A DNA stretch of 50,972 nucleotides from Gammaproteobacteria bacterium (GTDB lineage: Bacteria; Pseudomonadota; Gammaproteobacteria; Steroidobacterales; GCA-2729495). The translations under genes and the position numbers were made by a program. The stretch is from assembly GCA_014337915.1 (NCBI GenBank), contig QUBU01000021.1, positions 1 through 50,972 of the forward strand. The letters are read 5' to 3'. Within the stretch, counting starts at the first letter, position 1. Every line of letters starts with the position of its first letter. The notes beneath the pieces were generated by a model, which worked only from the letters and a program-made list of their open reading frames with translations, was not told the origin of the DNA and ran no database searches. Positions 1 through 7,997 of the stretch are shown piece by piece.

Positions 1-469
1 CGAGCGCGCCGAAGGTCGAGAAGGTCAGCGCCATCGCGACGATGAAACCGGCGTCACCGATCCGGTTGACAATGAACGCTTTGCGCGCGGCGTTGTGGGG
101 ATGGTTCGGCGCCTCGGCCATGTCGAGCACCGGGGCGAAGCAGACGTCGGTGCCCTCCATGATCTGGCACCATTCGTCGCGGGTCTTCGACTTGAAGATG
201 GCCGCCATCCGGGTCTCCATCTCTGACCACCTGGACATATCGTGCTGGTGGGGCAGGTCCTGGCCGGCGATTGCCGCATGCGAGCGCGCATAGCTGCAGT
301 CGCTGAGGTAGAAGAAGATCGAGACGTGGATGCAGGCGTTCTCCTGGCTGCCGTTGAAGCTGCCCTGCACCGCCGTGGCCATCTCGCGCGCCGTGGCCGT
401 CCCCACCCAGCCCGCGGCCACCGCCGCCAGCGCCGTCACCACCGCCAGACCTGCCGATCGCATCCGCAT
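1..469 (-). CDS. Left-edge partial ORF, apparently chimeric (signal peptide / CaiB-like / NuoL-like)
   Basis: The frame opens at ATG 469, directly after an in-frame TGA, and runs off the left edge. Residues 1-27 look like a Sec signal peptide (MRMRSAGLAV then an Ala-rich core ending TATA). Residues about 28-68 match nothing I know. Residues about 69-132 read like the C-terminal part of a CaiB/BaiF CoA-transferase or alpha-methylacyl-CoA racemase (QHD..RW, KTRDEW, EGTDVCFAPVL, EAPNHPHN). The last part (VNRIGDAGF, ALTFSTFG) reads like a NuoL membrane segment. These families do not normally share a chain, so I infer a contig-end misassembly or a broken fusion rather than a working gene. Confidence 0.4.
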   Translation of the reverse strand, partial: MRMRSAGLAVVTALAAVAAGWVGTATAREMATAVQGSFNGSQENACIHVSIFFYLSDCSYARSHAAIAGQDLPHQHDMSRWSEMETRMAAIFKSKTRDEWCQIMEGTDVCFAPVLDMAEAPNHPHNAARKAFIVNRIGDAGFIVAMALTFSTFGAL

Positions 470-494
470 GACTTGTCACCCCCAGTGGTCGCAA

Positions 495-512
495 TGTTAT
501 AACGATAGGACA
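495..512. promoter_or_regulatory. Putative 18-bp operator, copy 1
   Basis: TGTTATAACGATAGGACA is an AT-rich imperfect palindrome in otherwise GC-rich DNA. It lies 35 bases before the LLM start at 548 and between divergent genes. It resembles the sites at 13961, 29718 and 33412. The regulator is not established. Confidence 0.4.
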
Positions 513-547
513 AATCCTGTGAAGCCGCCCCGGAGGCGCCTACCGTC

Positions 548-1558
548 ATGCGCATCGACCTGATCCTGGAAGCCAACTCTTCCCCTGAACGCATCGCCGA
601 ACTCGGCCGGCTCGCCGAGCAGCACGGGCTCGGCGCCATCTGGGTCTCCGGCATGCTCGATGCCCGCGATCCCTTCATGTGCTTCACCGAGGCGGCGCGG
701 ACCACCCGCCGCCTGCGCATGGGACCGATCGCCGTCAGTCCCTTCGAACTGCACCCGCTGAAGATGGCCAGTTCGCTGCTGACGCTGAACGAGGCCTGTG
801 GCGGGCGCGCGCAGATCGTCGTCGGCGGTGGCGGCGGCACCATGACGGCGATGGCGCTGCAGCCCACGCGCCGGGTGCGCGCGGTGCGCGAGACACTGGA
901 GATCCTCAGGCTCGCCGGCCAGGGCCGCCAGGTCAGCTACGAGGGCGAGATTTTCAAGCTGCGCCGCTACAACCCCTCCTGGGCGCGCAGCACGCCGCCG
1001 GTGGTCTACGCCGGCGCCAACCGCGACAGCATGCAGCGCATGGCGGCGCGCCATGCCGACGGCATCATGCTCTCCGACAAGATCGTGCCGCAGGTGCGCG
1101 AGGCGCGCGAAGTGATCGACCCGGTGCTGGCCGAGGCCGGACGTGACCGCAACAGCTTCCGCCTGACCAATTTCTGGGCCTGGCACGTCAAGGAAACCCG
1201 CGAGGAAGCCGAGCGCGAGGCGCGCATCTGGCTGGCGCTGCGCGGCGTGCTGCTGCGGCGCAATCACCACTACTTCATGGACGAGGCCGACATGGACCTG
1301 GTCGACAAGACACGCCCCGCCTTCTTCGATGCGCTGCGCCGGCGCAGCCCGGACATCGCCGGCGTGCCCGACCGCGTGGTGAAACTGCTGGTGGAGAACC
1401 TCACCTCCTGCGCCGCGCTCGACGAGCTCGACAAGGAGATCGACCGCCTGCGCCAGTTCCAGGCCGCCGGCCTCACGGAGATCGCGCTGCGCATCTACGA
1501 GAAGCCCGAGGAGACCATCCGCGTGCTCGGCGAACGGGTGGTGCCGGCGCTGCGCTGA
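548..1558 (+). CDS. LLM class flavin-dependent oxidoreductase (paralogue 1)
   Basis: A 336-residue luciferase-like monooxygenase-fold protein. Such enzymes use FMN or F420 to oxidise or reduce small organic molecules; the substrate here is unknown. Family signs are the opening MRIDLILEA, the HPLKMA segment near residue 75, the Gly-rich VVGGGGG turn near 93, and VVYAGAN followed by HADGIMLSD. It has exactly the same length as the protein at 6918 and is clearly homologous to it throughout. The start is supported by CGGAGG at 531-536 and by alignment with the paralogue. A putative operator lies just upstream. A GST-like gene follows 47 bases later and may be co-transcribed. Confidence 0.85.
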   Translation: MRIDLILEANSSPERIAELGRLAEQHGLGAIWVSGMLDARDPFMCFTEAARTTRRLRMGPIAVSPFELHPLKMASSLLTLNEACGGRAQIVVGGGGGTMTAMALQPTRRVRAVRETLEILRLAGQGRQVSYEGEIFKLRRYNPSWARSTPPVVYAGANRDSMQRMAARHADGIMLSDKIVPQVREAREVIDPVLAEAGRDRNSFRLTNFWAWHVKETREEAEREARIWLALRGVLLRRNHHYFMDEADMDLVDKTRPAFFDALRRRSPDIAGVPDRVVKLLVENLTSCAALDELDKEIDRLRQFQAAGLTEIALRIYEKPEETIRVLGERVVPALR

Positions 1559-1605
1559 GCGGTGCCGCGTCGATGCCCGGCATTCATCCAGCCCCAGGAG
1601 ATCCC

Positions 1606-2214
1606 ATGAAACTCTATTTCAGTCCCGGCGCCTGTTCGCTGGCCCCGCACATCGTCCTGCACGAGGCCGGGCTCGCGTTCCAGGCGGTGAAGACCAACAC
1701 CCGCGAGCGCAGCACCAGCGACGGCTCGGACTTCCTGCGGGTCAATCCCAAGGGCTACGTGCCCGCGCTGTTGCTCGATAACGGCGAGTCGCTCACCGAG
1801 TGCCCGGCAATCCTCCAGTACCTCGCCGACCTGCGGCCGGAATCCGGGCTGCTGCCGCCGGCGCGGAGCATGGACTACTACCGCGTGCTCGAGTGGGTGG
1901 CCTTCGTCGCCACCGAGCTGCACAAGGGCTTCGGCCCGATCTTCCGGCCGGGCACGCCCGATGACCTCAAGGCCAGCACCCGCGAGCGGGTCGCCGGCCG
2001 GCTCGACTTCACCGCCCGGCAGCTCGACGGCCGCGACTTCGCCGTCGGCGCGCAGTTCACCATCGCCGACGCCTATCTCTACGTGGTGCTCGGCTGGATG
2101 AAACCCGCCGGCCTCGACCGCGAGCGCTGGCCGGTGCTGCGCGACTACCACGCACGCATCGGCGCCAGGCCCGCGGTGAAGGCGGCGCGGCAGGCGGAGG
2201 GGTTGGCGGGGTGA
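1606..2214 (+). CDS. Glutathione S-transferase family protein
   Basis: A 202-residue cytosolic GST-like protein. The N-terminal thioredoxin-like domain begins MKLYFSPGACSLAPHI, where Ser or Cys near residue 9-10 would contact glutathione as in beta-class enzymes. It contains the NPKGYVPAL cis-proline loop and TECPAILQYLADL. The helical C-terminal domain includes FAVGAQFTIADAYLYVVL, the usual N-capping box. I chose ATG 1606 because CAGGAG lies 5 bases upstream and the motif starts there; an earlier in-frame ATG at 1573 has no such site. Its position behind the LLM gene suggests detoxification or ring-cleavage chemistry in the same pathway, which is inference. Confidence 0.88.
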   Translation: MKLYFSPGACSLAPHIVLHEAGLAFQAVKTNTRERSTSDGSDFLRVNPKGYVPALLLDNGESLTECPAILQYLADLRPESGLLPPARSMDYYRVLEWVAFVATELHKGFGPIFRPGTPDDLKASTRERVAGRLDFTARQLDGRDFAVGAQFTIADAYLYVVLGWMKPAGLDRERWPVLRDYHARIGARPAVKAARQAEGLAG

Positions 2215-2261
2215 GTAACGAGGTTTCCCTGCTGCTGCAATCGATCCAATCGCCGATCGGT

Positions 2262-2496
2262 GAAAATAAGTCAGATACCAATTGCGAGGCGTATGCTTGA
2301 TCGTAGGTGCGCTGGTGATACAGGCCATTTGACCTGAGACCCAAGTCTAAACCCAATCCGACCGTGAGTTCCCATGGTAATTTCAACCCAGGACTGCAGC
2401 GCAACCAGAAAATAAATCCGGCACCATTTTCTGAAGCGGGCGCCACCGGAAAATAAGTCAGGCACCATTTATTCGCGGCACCATTTTCTTCAGCGC
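2262..2496. repeat. Cluster of degenerate interspersed repeat copies
   Basis: This 275-base gap (2215-2489) is AT-richer than its surroundings. It holds four related pieces: GAAAATAAGTCAGATACC at 2262, GAAAATAAATCCGGCACC at 2408, GAAAATAAGTCAGGCACC at 2449 and GGCACCATTTTCTTCAG from 2477. On the minus strand they read GGTGCCTGACTTATTTTC, a motif I associate with remnants around REP-associated (RAYT) transposases. No transposase is present. The last copy reaches into the end of the esterase gene and covers its stop codon. Confidence 0.6.
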
Positions 2497-3593
2497 AGGG
2501 CGCGCGTCAGGAACGGCAGGCTGACATCCATCCGGTAGTCGATATCGGAGTGGTTGTCGTCGAATTCCTCGTAGACGTGGCGGATGCCGGCGGCGCTGAG
2601 GCGCTGGGCGAGCTGCCGGCTGCCGTAGTGGATGTGGTACTGGTCGCGCCAACCGCAGTCGATGTAGATGCCGCGCAGTGAGCGCAGTGCGTCGCGGTGG
2701 CGGCTGACGAGGTTGACGGGATCGTGGCGCAGCCAGCGTGCCCAGCGCGCCTCGATGAGTTCGCCGGATTCGAGGTTGAACGGCAGCCGGAAGCCGAGCG
2801 GCGCGCGCGGATCGGGGTCGTAGGTCGCGGCCATGCAGAGGTTCATGATGCAGTGGCCCTCGGCGGTCGAGAGCTTCTCTTTTTTCCATACCGCCTCGAG
2901 GAAGCGCCTGGTGCGGCCGTCGTCGCGGCCTTCGGCCAGGCCGGCGCGGACGGCTTCACGCGCGGCGGCATAGGCACCCGGCCGCCGCGCTGGCCGGCGG
3001 TAGCGGGCGAGCTCGTTCAGCGTGTTCGGCCAGTCGCAGCGGTAAATGAACTCGAAGCCGGCATCGCCGGAATGATCCGCCACCGCACCCCAGACGCTCG
3101 CGTACTTCATGCCGTGGATGATGGCGCCGTAGCCGCCGGAGGACTTGCCGAAGCAGCCGCGGTGCTCGCGGCCGGCGCGGGTGCGGAACTCGCGGTCGAC
3201 GAAGGGCACGATCTCGCGCGTCAGGTAATCGGCGTAACGGCCGATGGCGCTGGAGTTGATGTACTGGTTGCCGCCGAGCGCGGTGAAGCAGTCGGGGAAC
3301 ACGATGATCGCCGGCGCCATGCGGCCTTCGCCGATGAGCCTTGCGGCGCGCTCCGGCAGGTTGTCGCCGAAGGGCTTCCAGTTGGCATGCGAGAGCCCGG
3401 TGCCGGTGAAGCCGACGAAATCGTAGAGCACCGGGAAACGCCGGCGCGCCGGCCCCCGGTGGTACTGCGGCGGCAGCCAGACGCCGAGGCGCCGGCAGTG
3501 CGGATCGCCGAGCGGGTTGTCCCTGAGGATGCGCGAGTCGTGCTCGAGCACGACCAGCGTGCCCTCGGCATGTTTCGGGCGCTTGATTGCCAT
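2490..3593 (-). CDS. Putative esterase of the alpha/beta-hydrolase esterase-D/Fes type
   Basis: A 367-residue hydrolase with no signal peptide. The nucleophile elbow GKSSGG places the catalytic Ser at about residue 151. An acidic residue in DCGWRD (about 312-317) and His near 348 in DDNHSD complete a plausible triad. FPVLYDFVGFTGTG and PAIIVFPDCF match the putative-esterase family. The gene starts 31 bases after the bioA stop on the same strand and may be the last gene of the biotin operon. That raises the idea of a pimeloyl-ester hydrolase role in place of BioH, but this family is distinct from BioH and the idea is inference. The stop codon lies within a repeat copy. Confidence 0.75.
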   Translation of the reverse strand: MAIKRPKHAEGTLVVLEHDSRILRDNPLGDPHCRRLGVWLPPQYHRGPARRRFPVLYDFVGFTGTGLSHANWKPFGDNLPERAARLIGEGRMAPAIIVFPDCFTALGGNQYINSSAIGRYADYLTREIVPFVDREFRTRAGREHRGCFGKSSGGYGAIIHGMKYASVWGAVADHSGDAGFEFIYRCDWPNTLNELARYRRPARRPGAYAAAREAVRAGLAEGRDDGRTRRFLEAVWKKEKLSTAEGHCIMNLCMAATYDPDPRAPLGFRLPFNLESGELIEARWARWLRHDPVNLVSRHRDALRSLRGIYIDCGWRDQYHIHYGSRQLAQRLSAAGIRHVYEEFDDNHSDIDYRMDVSLPFLTRALR

Positions 3594-3624
3594 GGATCGA
3601 TCTCCTGCGGGTGGCCGGCGGGCC

Positions 3625-4890
3625 TCAGGCCAGCGTATCGAGGCCGCTGGCCAGGGCGCGCGTGAGCAGCCCGAGTTCCCCGGGGCTGATGATGAAGGGT
3701 GGCATCAGGTAGACCAGGTTGCCGAAGGGGCGGATCCACGCCCCGGCCTCGACGAAATGCCGCTGCAGCGCTGCCACCGGCACCGGCTGGCGGGTCTGCA
3801 CCACGCCGATGGCGCCGAGCACGCGCACCTCGGCCACCGCCGGATGCGCGGCGAGCGGCGCGAGTTCCGCTCGCAGCTGCTGCCCGATGGCGGCCACCCG
3901 CGCCTGCCAGGGACTGTCGAGCAGCAGGTCGATGCTGCGCGCGGCGACCGCGCAGGCGAGCGGGTTGGCCATGAAGGTCGGCCCGTGCATCAGCACGCCG
4001 CCATCGGCGGAGATGCCGTGGGCGACGCGCCGGCTCGCCAGCGTCGCGGCCAGCGTCAGGTAGCCGCCGGTCAGGGCCTTGCCGAGGCAGAGGATGTCGG
4101 GGCTGATGCCCGCGTGCTCGCAGGCGAACAGCCGGCCGCTGCGGCCGAAGCCGGTGGCGATCTCGTCGGCGATCAGCAGCACCTCGTGGCGCCGGCAGAG
4201 CTCGGCGACGCCGGCCAGGTAATCCGCGGAGTAGAACCACATGCCCCCCGCGCCCTGGACGATGGGCTCGAGGATCACCGCGGCCAGCTCATCGGCGTGG
4301 GCCGCGATCAGCGCCTCGAAGGCCTCGATGTCGCCCGGCTGCAGCGGCTCGCCAAACCGGCTGCACGGGCGCGGCGCGAACAGGTGGCGCGGCAGCACCG
4401 GCGTGAAGCGCTCGTGCATGCCGTTGACTGGATCGCAGGCCGCCATGGCCCCGAAGGTGTCGCCGTGGTAACCGCCGCGGATGGTCAGCAGGCGCGACTT
4501 GCCGGGACGGCCCTGCGCCGACCAGTACTGCAGCGCCATCTTGATCGCGACCTCGACCGACACCGAACCCGAGTCGCAGAAGAACACTGCCTCCAGCCCG
4601 GCCGGCACGATGCCCAGCAGGCGTCGCGCCAGCTCCACCGCCGGTGCGTGCGTCAGGCCGCCGAACATCACATGCGCCATGCGCCCGAGCTGCTCCACCA
4701 CCGCCGCGTTCAGCGCCGGGTGGTTGTAGCCATGGATGGCGCACCACCAGGACGCCATGCCGTCGACCAGCTCGCGGCCATCGGCGAGCTGCAGGCGGCA
4801 GCCCGCGGCCGAGGCCACCGGATAGCAGGGCAAGGGCTCCACCATCGAGGTGTAGGGATGCCAGAGGTGCTCGCGGTCGAAGTCAGGCAC
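3625..4890 (-). CDS. bioA: Adenosylmethionine-8-amino-7-oxononanoate aminotransferase
   Basis: A class III PLP aminotransferase (421 residues) that converts KAPA to DAPA using SAM as amino donor, in cytosolic biotin synthesis. Diagnostic segments are LWHPYTSM at the N-terminus, MASWWCAIHGYNHP, DEIATGFGRSG and the Schiff-base lysine in LCLGKALTGG. The start is taken as GTG 4890, which overlaps the bioD stop by 8 bases (GTGCCTGA), the same arrangement as bioF/bioD. The frame stays open upstream, but that part is a low-complexity Arg-rich shadow of bioD. Confidence 0.95.
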   Translation of the reverse strand: MPDFDREHLWHPYTSMVEPLPCYPVASAAGCRLQLADGRELVDGMASWWCAIHGYNHPALNAAVVEQLGRMAHVMFGGLTHAPAVELARRLLGIVPAGLEAVFFCDSGSVSVEVAIKMALQYWSAQGRPGKSRLLTIRGGYHGDTFGAMAACDPVNGMHERFTPVLPRHLFAPRPCSRFGEPLQPGDIEAFEALIAAHADELAAVILEPIVQGAGGMWFYSADYLAGVAELCRRHEVLLIADEIATGFGRSGRLFACEHAGISPDILCLGKALTGGYLTLAATLASRRVAHGISADGGVLMHGPTFMANPLACAVAARSIDLLLDSPWQARVAAIGQQLRAELAPLAAHPAVAEVRVLGAIGVVQTRQPVPVAALQRHFVEAGAWIRPFGNLVYLMPPFIISPGELGLLTRALASGLDTLA

Positions 4891-5578
4891 GGCGCCGCGC
4901 CAGCAATGGTTCGGGATCAAGGTGGCGCGCAACGGCATCCGGCGTCGCCGCCGCCGCCAGCCAGGGCACCGTCCCCAGCCGTGGCGCCGCGAGCCGCGCC
5001 TCCAGCGTAGCGATGTTTTCCGCCAGCGCCGGCATCGCCGGCCAGGCGCTGTTCGCCACCCAGCCGGCGAGCGCGAGGCCCGCGCCGCGGATCGCCTGTG
5101 CGCTGAGTAATGCATGGTTCAGGCAGCCGAGGCGCATGCCGACCACGAGGACCACGGGCCAGCCGAGCGCCACCGCGACATCGGCCATGGTCTGCTGCGC
5201 GTCGAGCGGCACCAGCCAGCCGCCCGCGCCTTCGGCGAGCAGCAGGTCCTGCCCGAGGCGGGCGGCGTTGCGGCAGTGCCCGGCCAGCACGACGGCATCG
5301 AGCGTCACGCCCTCCGCCACCGCCGCGACATGCGGCGCCATGGCCGCCTGCAGCAGCACCGGGTTGGTCGCCGCGTAATCCAGCGGCGCGCTCGAAGCCG
5401 CCTGCAGCAGCAGCGCATCGTCGTTGGCCCAGGCGCCATCGACGAACCGGGCCCCGGCGGCGAGCGGCTTCACGCCCGTGCTGCGCAGGCCGCGGGCCGC
5501 AGCCGCGCGCAGCAGGCCGGCGCTGACCAGGCTCTTGCCGACGCCGGTGTCGGTGCCGGTGACGAAAAACTCAGCCAT
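4883..5578 (-). CDS. bioD: Dethiobiotin synthetase
   Basis: A 231-residue ATP-dependent carboxylase closing the ureido ring of dethiobiotin from DAPA. The N-terminus MAEFFVTGTDTGVGKS carries the P-loop. GVKPLAAG and LLAEGAGGWLVPL are also typical. ATG 5578 overlaps the bioF stop by 8 bases (ATGGCTGA), implying translational coupling. The order bioF-bioD-bioA on one strand marks a biotin operon; bioB, bioC and bioH are not in the window. Confidence 0.95.
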   Translation of the reverse strand: MAEFFVTGTDTGVGKSLVSAGLLRAAAARGLRSTGVKPLAAGARFVDGAWANDDALLLQAASSAPLDYAATNPVLLQAAMAPHVAAVAEGVTLDAVVLAGHCRNAARLGQDLLLAEGAGGWLVPLDAQQTMADVAVALGWPVVLVVGMRLGCLNHALLSAQAIRGAGLALAGWVANSAWPAMPALAENIATLEARLAAPRLGTVPWLAAAATPDAVARHLDPEPLLARRRA

Positions 5579-6773
5579 GCCCCTGCTCCTCCGCGACCTT
5601 GCGCAGGGCGCTCGCCAGAGTCTCCACCAGCCGATCCACGTCGGCCAGCTCATGCGCTGCGGTGAAGGTCACGCGCAGCCGCGAAGTACCCACCGGCACC
5701 GTCGGTGGCCGGATGGCACCGACCAGCAGGCCGGCCGCATCCAGCGCCGCGCTGAGCGCCAGTGCGCGCGTCGGATCGCCGACGACGATGGGCTGGATCG
5801 GCAGCGTCGCGGCCGGCAGCGGCAGGCCCAGTGCGGCGAGTCCCGCGTGGAAGCGTGCCACCAGCGCGCGCAGCCGCTCGCGGCGCCACTCCTCCTGCTC
5901 GACGATCTCCAGGCTGGTGAGCGTCGCGGCGGCGAGCGCCGCCGGCTGCGCGGTGGTGTAGATGTAGGGCCGCGCCTGCTGGATCAGCAGTTCGATGAGG
6001 TCCTCATCAGCGGCGACGAAGGCACCGGCGGTGCCGAAGGCCTTGCCGAGCGTGCCGACCAGCACCGGCACCTCGGCGCTGCCGTAGCGTTGCGCATCTA
6101 CCAGCCCGCGGCCGCCACGGCCATGGACCCCAAGGCCATGCGCTTCGTCGATCATCAGCCAGGCCGCGTGGCGCCGCGCGACGCCGACGAGTTCCGCCAG
6201 CGGGCAGAGGTCGCCATCCATGCTGAAGACGCCATCGCTCACCACCAGCGCCTGGCCACTGCCTGCGGAGCCGGAAGCGTCCGCCTGCAGCCGACGCTCG
6301 AGATCGGCCACATCCGCGTGCCGGTAGCGGCTGAACCTTGCGCGGCTCAGCTGGCCGCCGTCGAGCAGCGAGGCATGGTTGAGGCGGTCCTCGAGCACCC
6401 GGTCGCCGGGGCCGAGCAGCGCGGCGATGGTGCCCATGTTGGCGGCATAGCCGCTGCCGAAGAGCAGCGCCCGCGGCCGGCCGGTGAACGCGGCCAGCGC
6501 TTCTTCCAGTTCCTGGTGCGCCGCGGTGTGGCCGCAGACCAGGTGCGAGGCGCCCGCCCCCACGCCCCAGCGCAGCGCGGCCGCGCGCAGGCTCTCGCGC
6601 AGCCGGGGATCGGCGGCGAGGCCGAGGTAGTCGTTGCTGCAGAAATTGAGGAGCAGGCGGCCCCCCACGCGGATCTCGCGGCCCTGCGGACCCTCGACCA
6701 CGCGGCGGCGGCGATAGAGGTCGCGGCCGCGCAGGTCGGCGAGCCGCTCGGCGATGCTCGGGTTGCGTGGCAA
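5571..6773 (-). CDS. bioF: 8-amino-7-oxononanoate synthase
   Basis: A PLP enzyme (400 residues from the chosen start) condensing pimeloyl-ACP with alanine, the first step of the conserved biotin ring pathway. Motifs are NFCSNDYLGLA, GAGASHLVCGH, IDEAHGLGVHG and the PLP lysine in GTLGKAFG. The start is uncertain: no ATG fits. TTG 6773 gives MPRNPSIAERL, which matches the usual N-terminus; TTG 6854 would add 27 residues that resemble upstream DNA. The sequence CTAAACTAG at about 6803-6811 could be a -10 region between the two, favouring the shorter form. It is divergent from the LLM gene at 6918. Confidence 0.92.
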   Translation of the reverse strand: MPRNPSIAERLADLRGRDLYRRRRVVEGPQGREIRVGGRLLLNFCSNDYLGLAADPRLRESLRAAALRWGVGAGASHLVCGHTAAHQELEEALAAFTGRPRALLFGSGYAANMGTIAALLGPGDRVLEDRLNHASLLDGGQLSRARFSRYRHADVADLERRLQADASGSAGSGQALVVSDGVFSMDGDLCPLAELVGVARRHAAWLMIDEAHGLGVHGRGGRGLVDAQRYGSAEVPVLVGTLGKAFGTAGAFVAADEDLIELLIQQARPYIYTTAQPAALAAATLTSLEIVEQEEWRRERLRALVARFHAGLAALGLPLPAATLPIQPIVVGDPTRALALSAALDAAGLLVGAIRPPTVPVGTSRLRVTFTAAHELADVDRLVETLASALRKVAEEQGHG

Positions 6774-6917
6774 GGCGCGTGATCCGGGACGCGGACAGGC
6801 CGCTAGTTTAGCGACAGCGGCAACCGGCCGGTACCAGCCGGCGACCTGAATCAACAGCGCCCGCCGGCGGGCGTGCTAGATTCCGTGGCACCCCCAAACC
6901 GAGCCGCAGGAGCCACC

Positions 6918-7928
6918 ATGCAGACCGATGTCATCCTCGAAGCCGACCTCACGCCCACCCAGGTCGCCGAACTGGCGCAGGTCGCCGAGGGCTATGGCAT
7001 CCGCGGGCTGTGGACGCAGAACTTCGCCAACGGCCGCGACCCCTTCATGTCGCTGATGCCGGCGGCGGCCGCCACGCGGCGCATCCTGCTCGGTGCGGTG
7101 GTCATCAGCCCCTACGAGATGCACCCGCTGAAGATCGCCAACCTGGTCTCCACGCTCAACGAGGCCAGCAACGGCCGCGGCATGGTGGTCATCGGCGCCG
7201 GCGGCGAGTGGCCCGGCGTGCTCAAGGTCGGCTACGGCAAGCGCGTCACCGGCTGCGGCGAAGCGGTCGCCATGGTGCATCGCGCGGTGCGCGGCCAGGT
7301 CGTCAAATGGGACGGCCAGGTCTACAGCGCGCGCTACTTCCGCTCCACCTGGGTCAAGGGCCCGCCGCCCATCGTCTACGCCGGCGCCACCGGCCCGAAG
7401 ATGCTCGACATGGCCGCGCGATTTGCCGACGGCACCATGCTCAGCGACATGATCGAGCCGATGCTCGCGGAAACCATGGGCAGCCTGCACGCCAGCCTCG
7501 CCAGACACGGCCGCAAGCGTGACGAGTTCCGCGTCAACAATTTCTGTGCCTTCCACGTCAAGCAGGACCGCGAAGCGTCCTTTGCGGAAGCGCGCCGCGA
7601 GCTGATGCTGCGCGGCTGGCTCGGGGCGGAATGGTACGAGCCGTTCCTCAGCGCCGAGGAGGCGCAGGTCGTCGCCAGCAACAAGAACGCCTTCCTCACC
7701 GCCTACCGCACGCGCAGTGGCGACATCAAAGGTGTCGCCCCGGAGATCTGCGCCAAGCTGGTCGAAGGCCTGAGCCTCGCCGGCGACCTTTCCGACCTCG
7801 ACCGCCACGCCGCGCGGCTCAAGGCCTTCGCCGCCGCCGGCATGACCGAGAACGCGCTGCGGCTGCACGACGACCCGGCGGAGGCGCTGCACATCATCGG
7901 CCGGGAGCTGCTGCCGCGCCTGCGCTGA
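6918..7928 (+). CDS. LLM class flavin-dependent oxidoreductase (paralogue 2)
   Basis: A 336-residue luciferase-like fold protein, a homologue of the gene at 548 with identical length and the same landmarks (QTDVILEAD start, RDPFMS, MHPLKIANL, VVIGAGGE, IVYAGATGP, ADGTMLSD). The start at 6918 is supported by GCAGGAG 5-6 bases upstream and by alignment with paralogue 1; an earlier ATG at 6873 lacks both. The cofactor (FMN or F420) and substrate cannot be told from sequence. It sits alone between bioF (divergent) and a protease gene, and lacks the 18-bp operator found before paralogue 1. Confidence 0.85.
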   Translation: MQTDVILEADLTPTQVAELAQVAEGYGIRGLWTQNFANGRDPFMSLMPAAAATRRILLGAVVISPYEMHPLKIANLVSTLNEASNGRGMVVIGAGGEWPGVLKVGYGKRVTGCGEAVAMVHRAVRGQVVKWDGQVYSARYFRSTWVKGPPPIVYAGATGPKMLDMAARFADGTMLSDMIEPMLAETMGSLHASLARHGRKRDEFRVNNFCAFHVKQDREASFAEARRELMLRGWLGAEWYEPFLSAEEAQVVASNKNAFLTAYRTRSGDIKGVAPEICAKLVEGLSLAGDLSDLDRHAARLKAFAAAGMTENALRLHDDPAEALHIIGRELLPRLR

Positions 7929-7997
7929 CCGGCGCAGCGCATTGCAGCCGCTGCCGGGAAGGCGCAGCATCAGGATCCGGACAGGCATGGAGCCAGG

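Noticed and set aside
6774-6917. Search for a BirA biotin operator between bioF and the LLM gene
   Set aside because: No TTGTAAACC / GGTTTACAA-type dyad was found, so I report no biotin-dependent operator.
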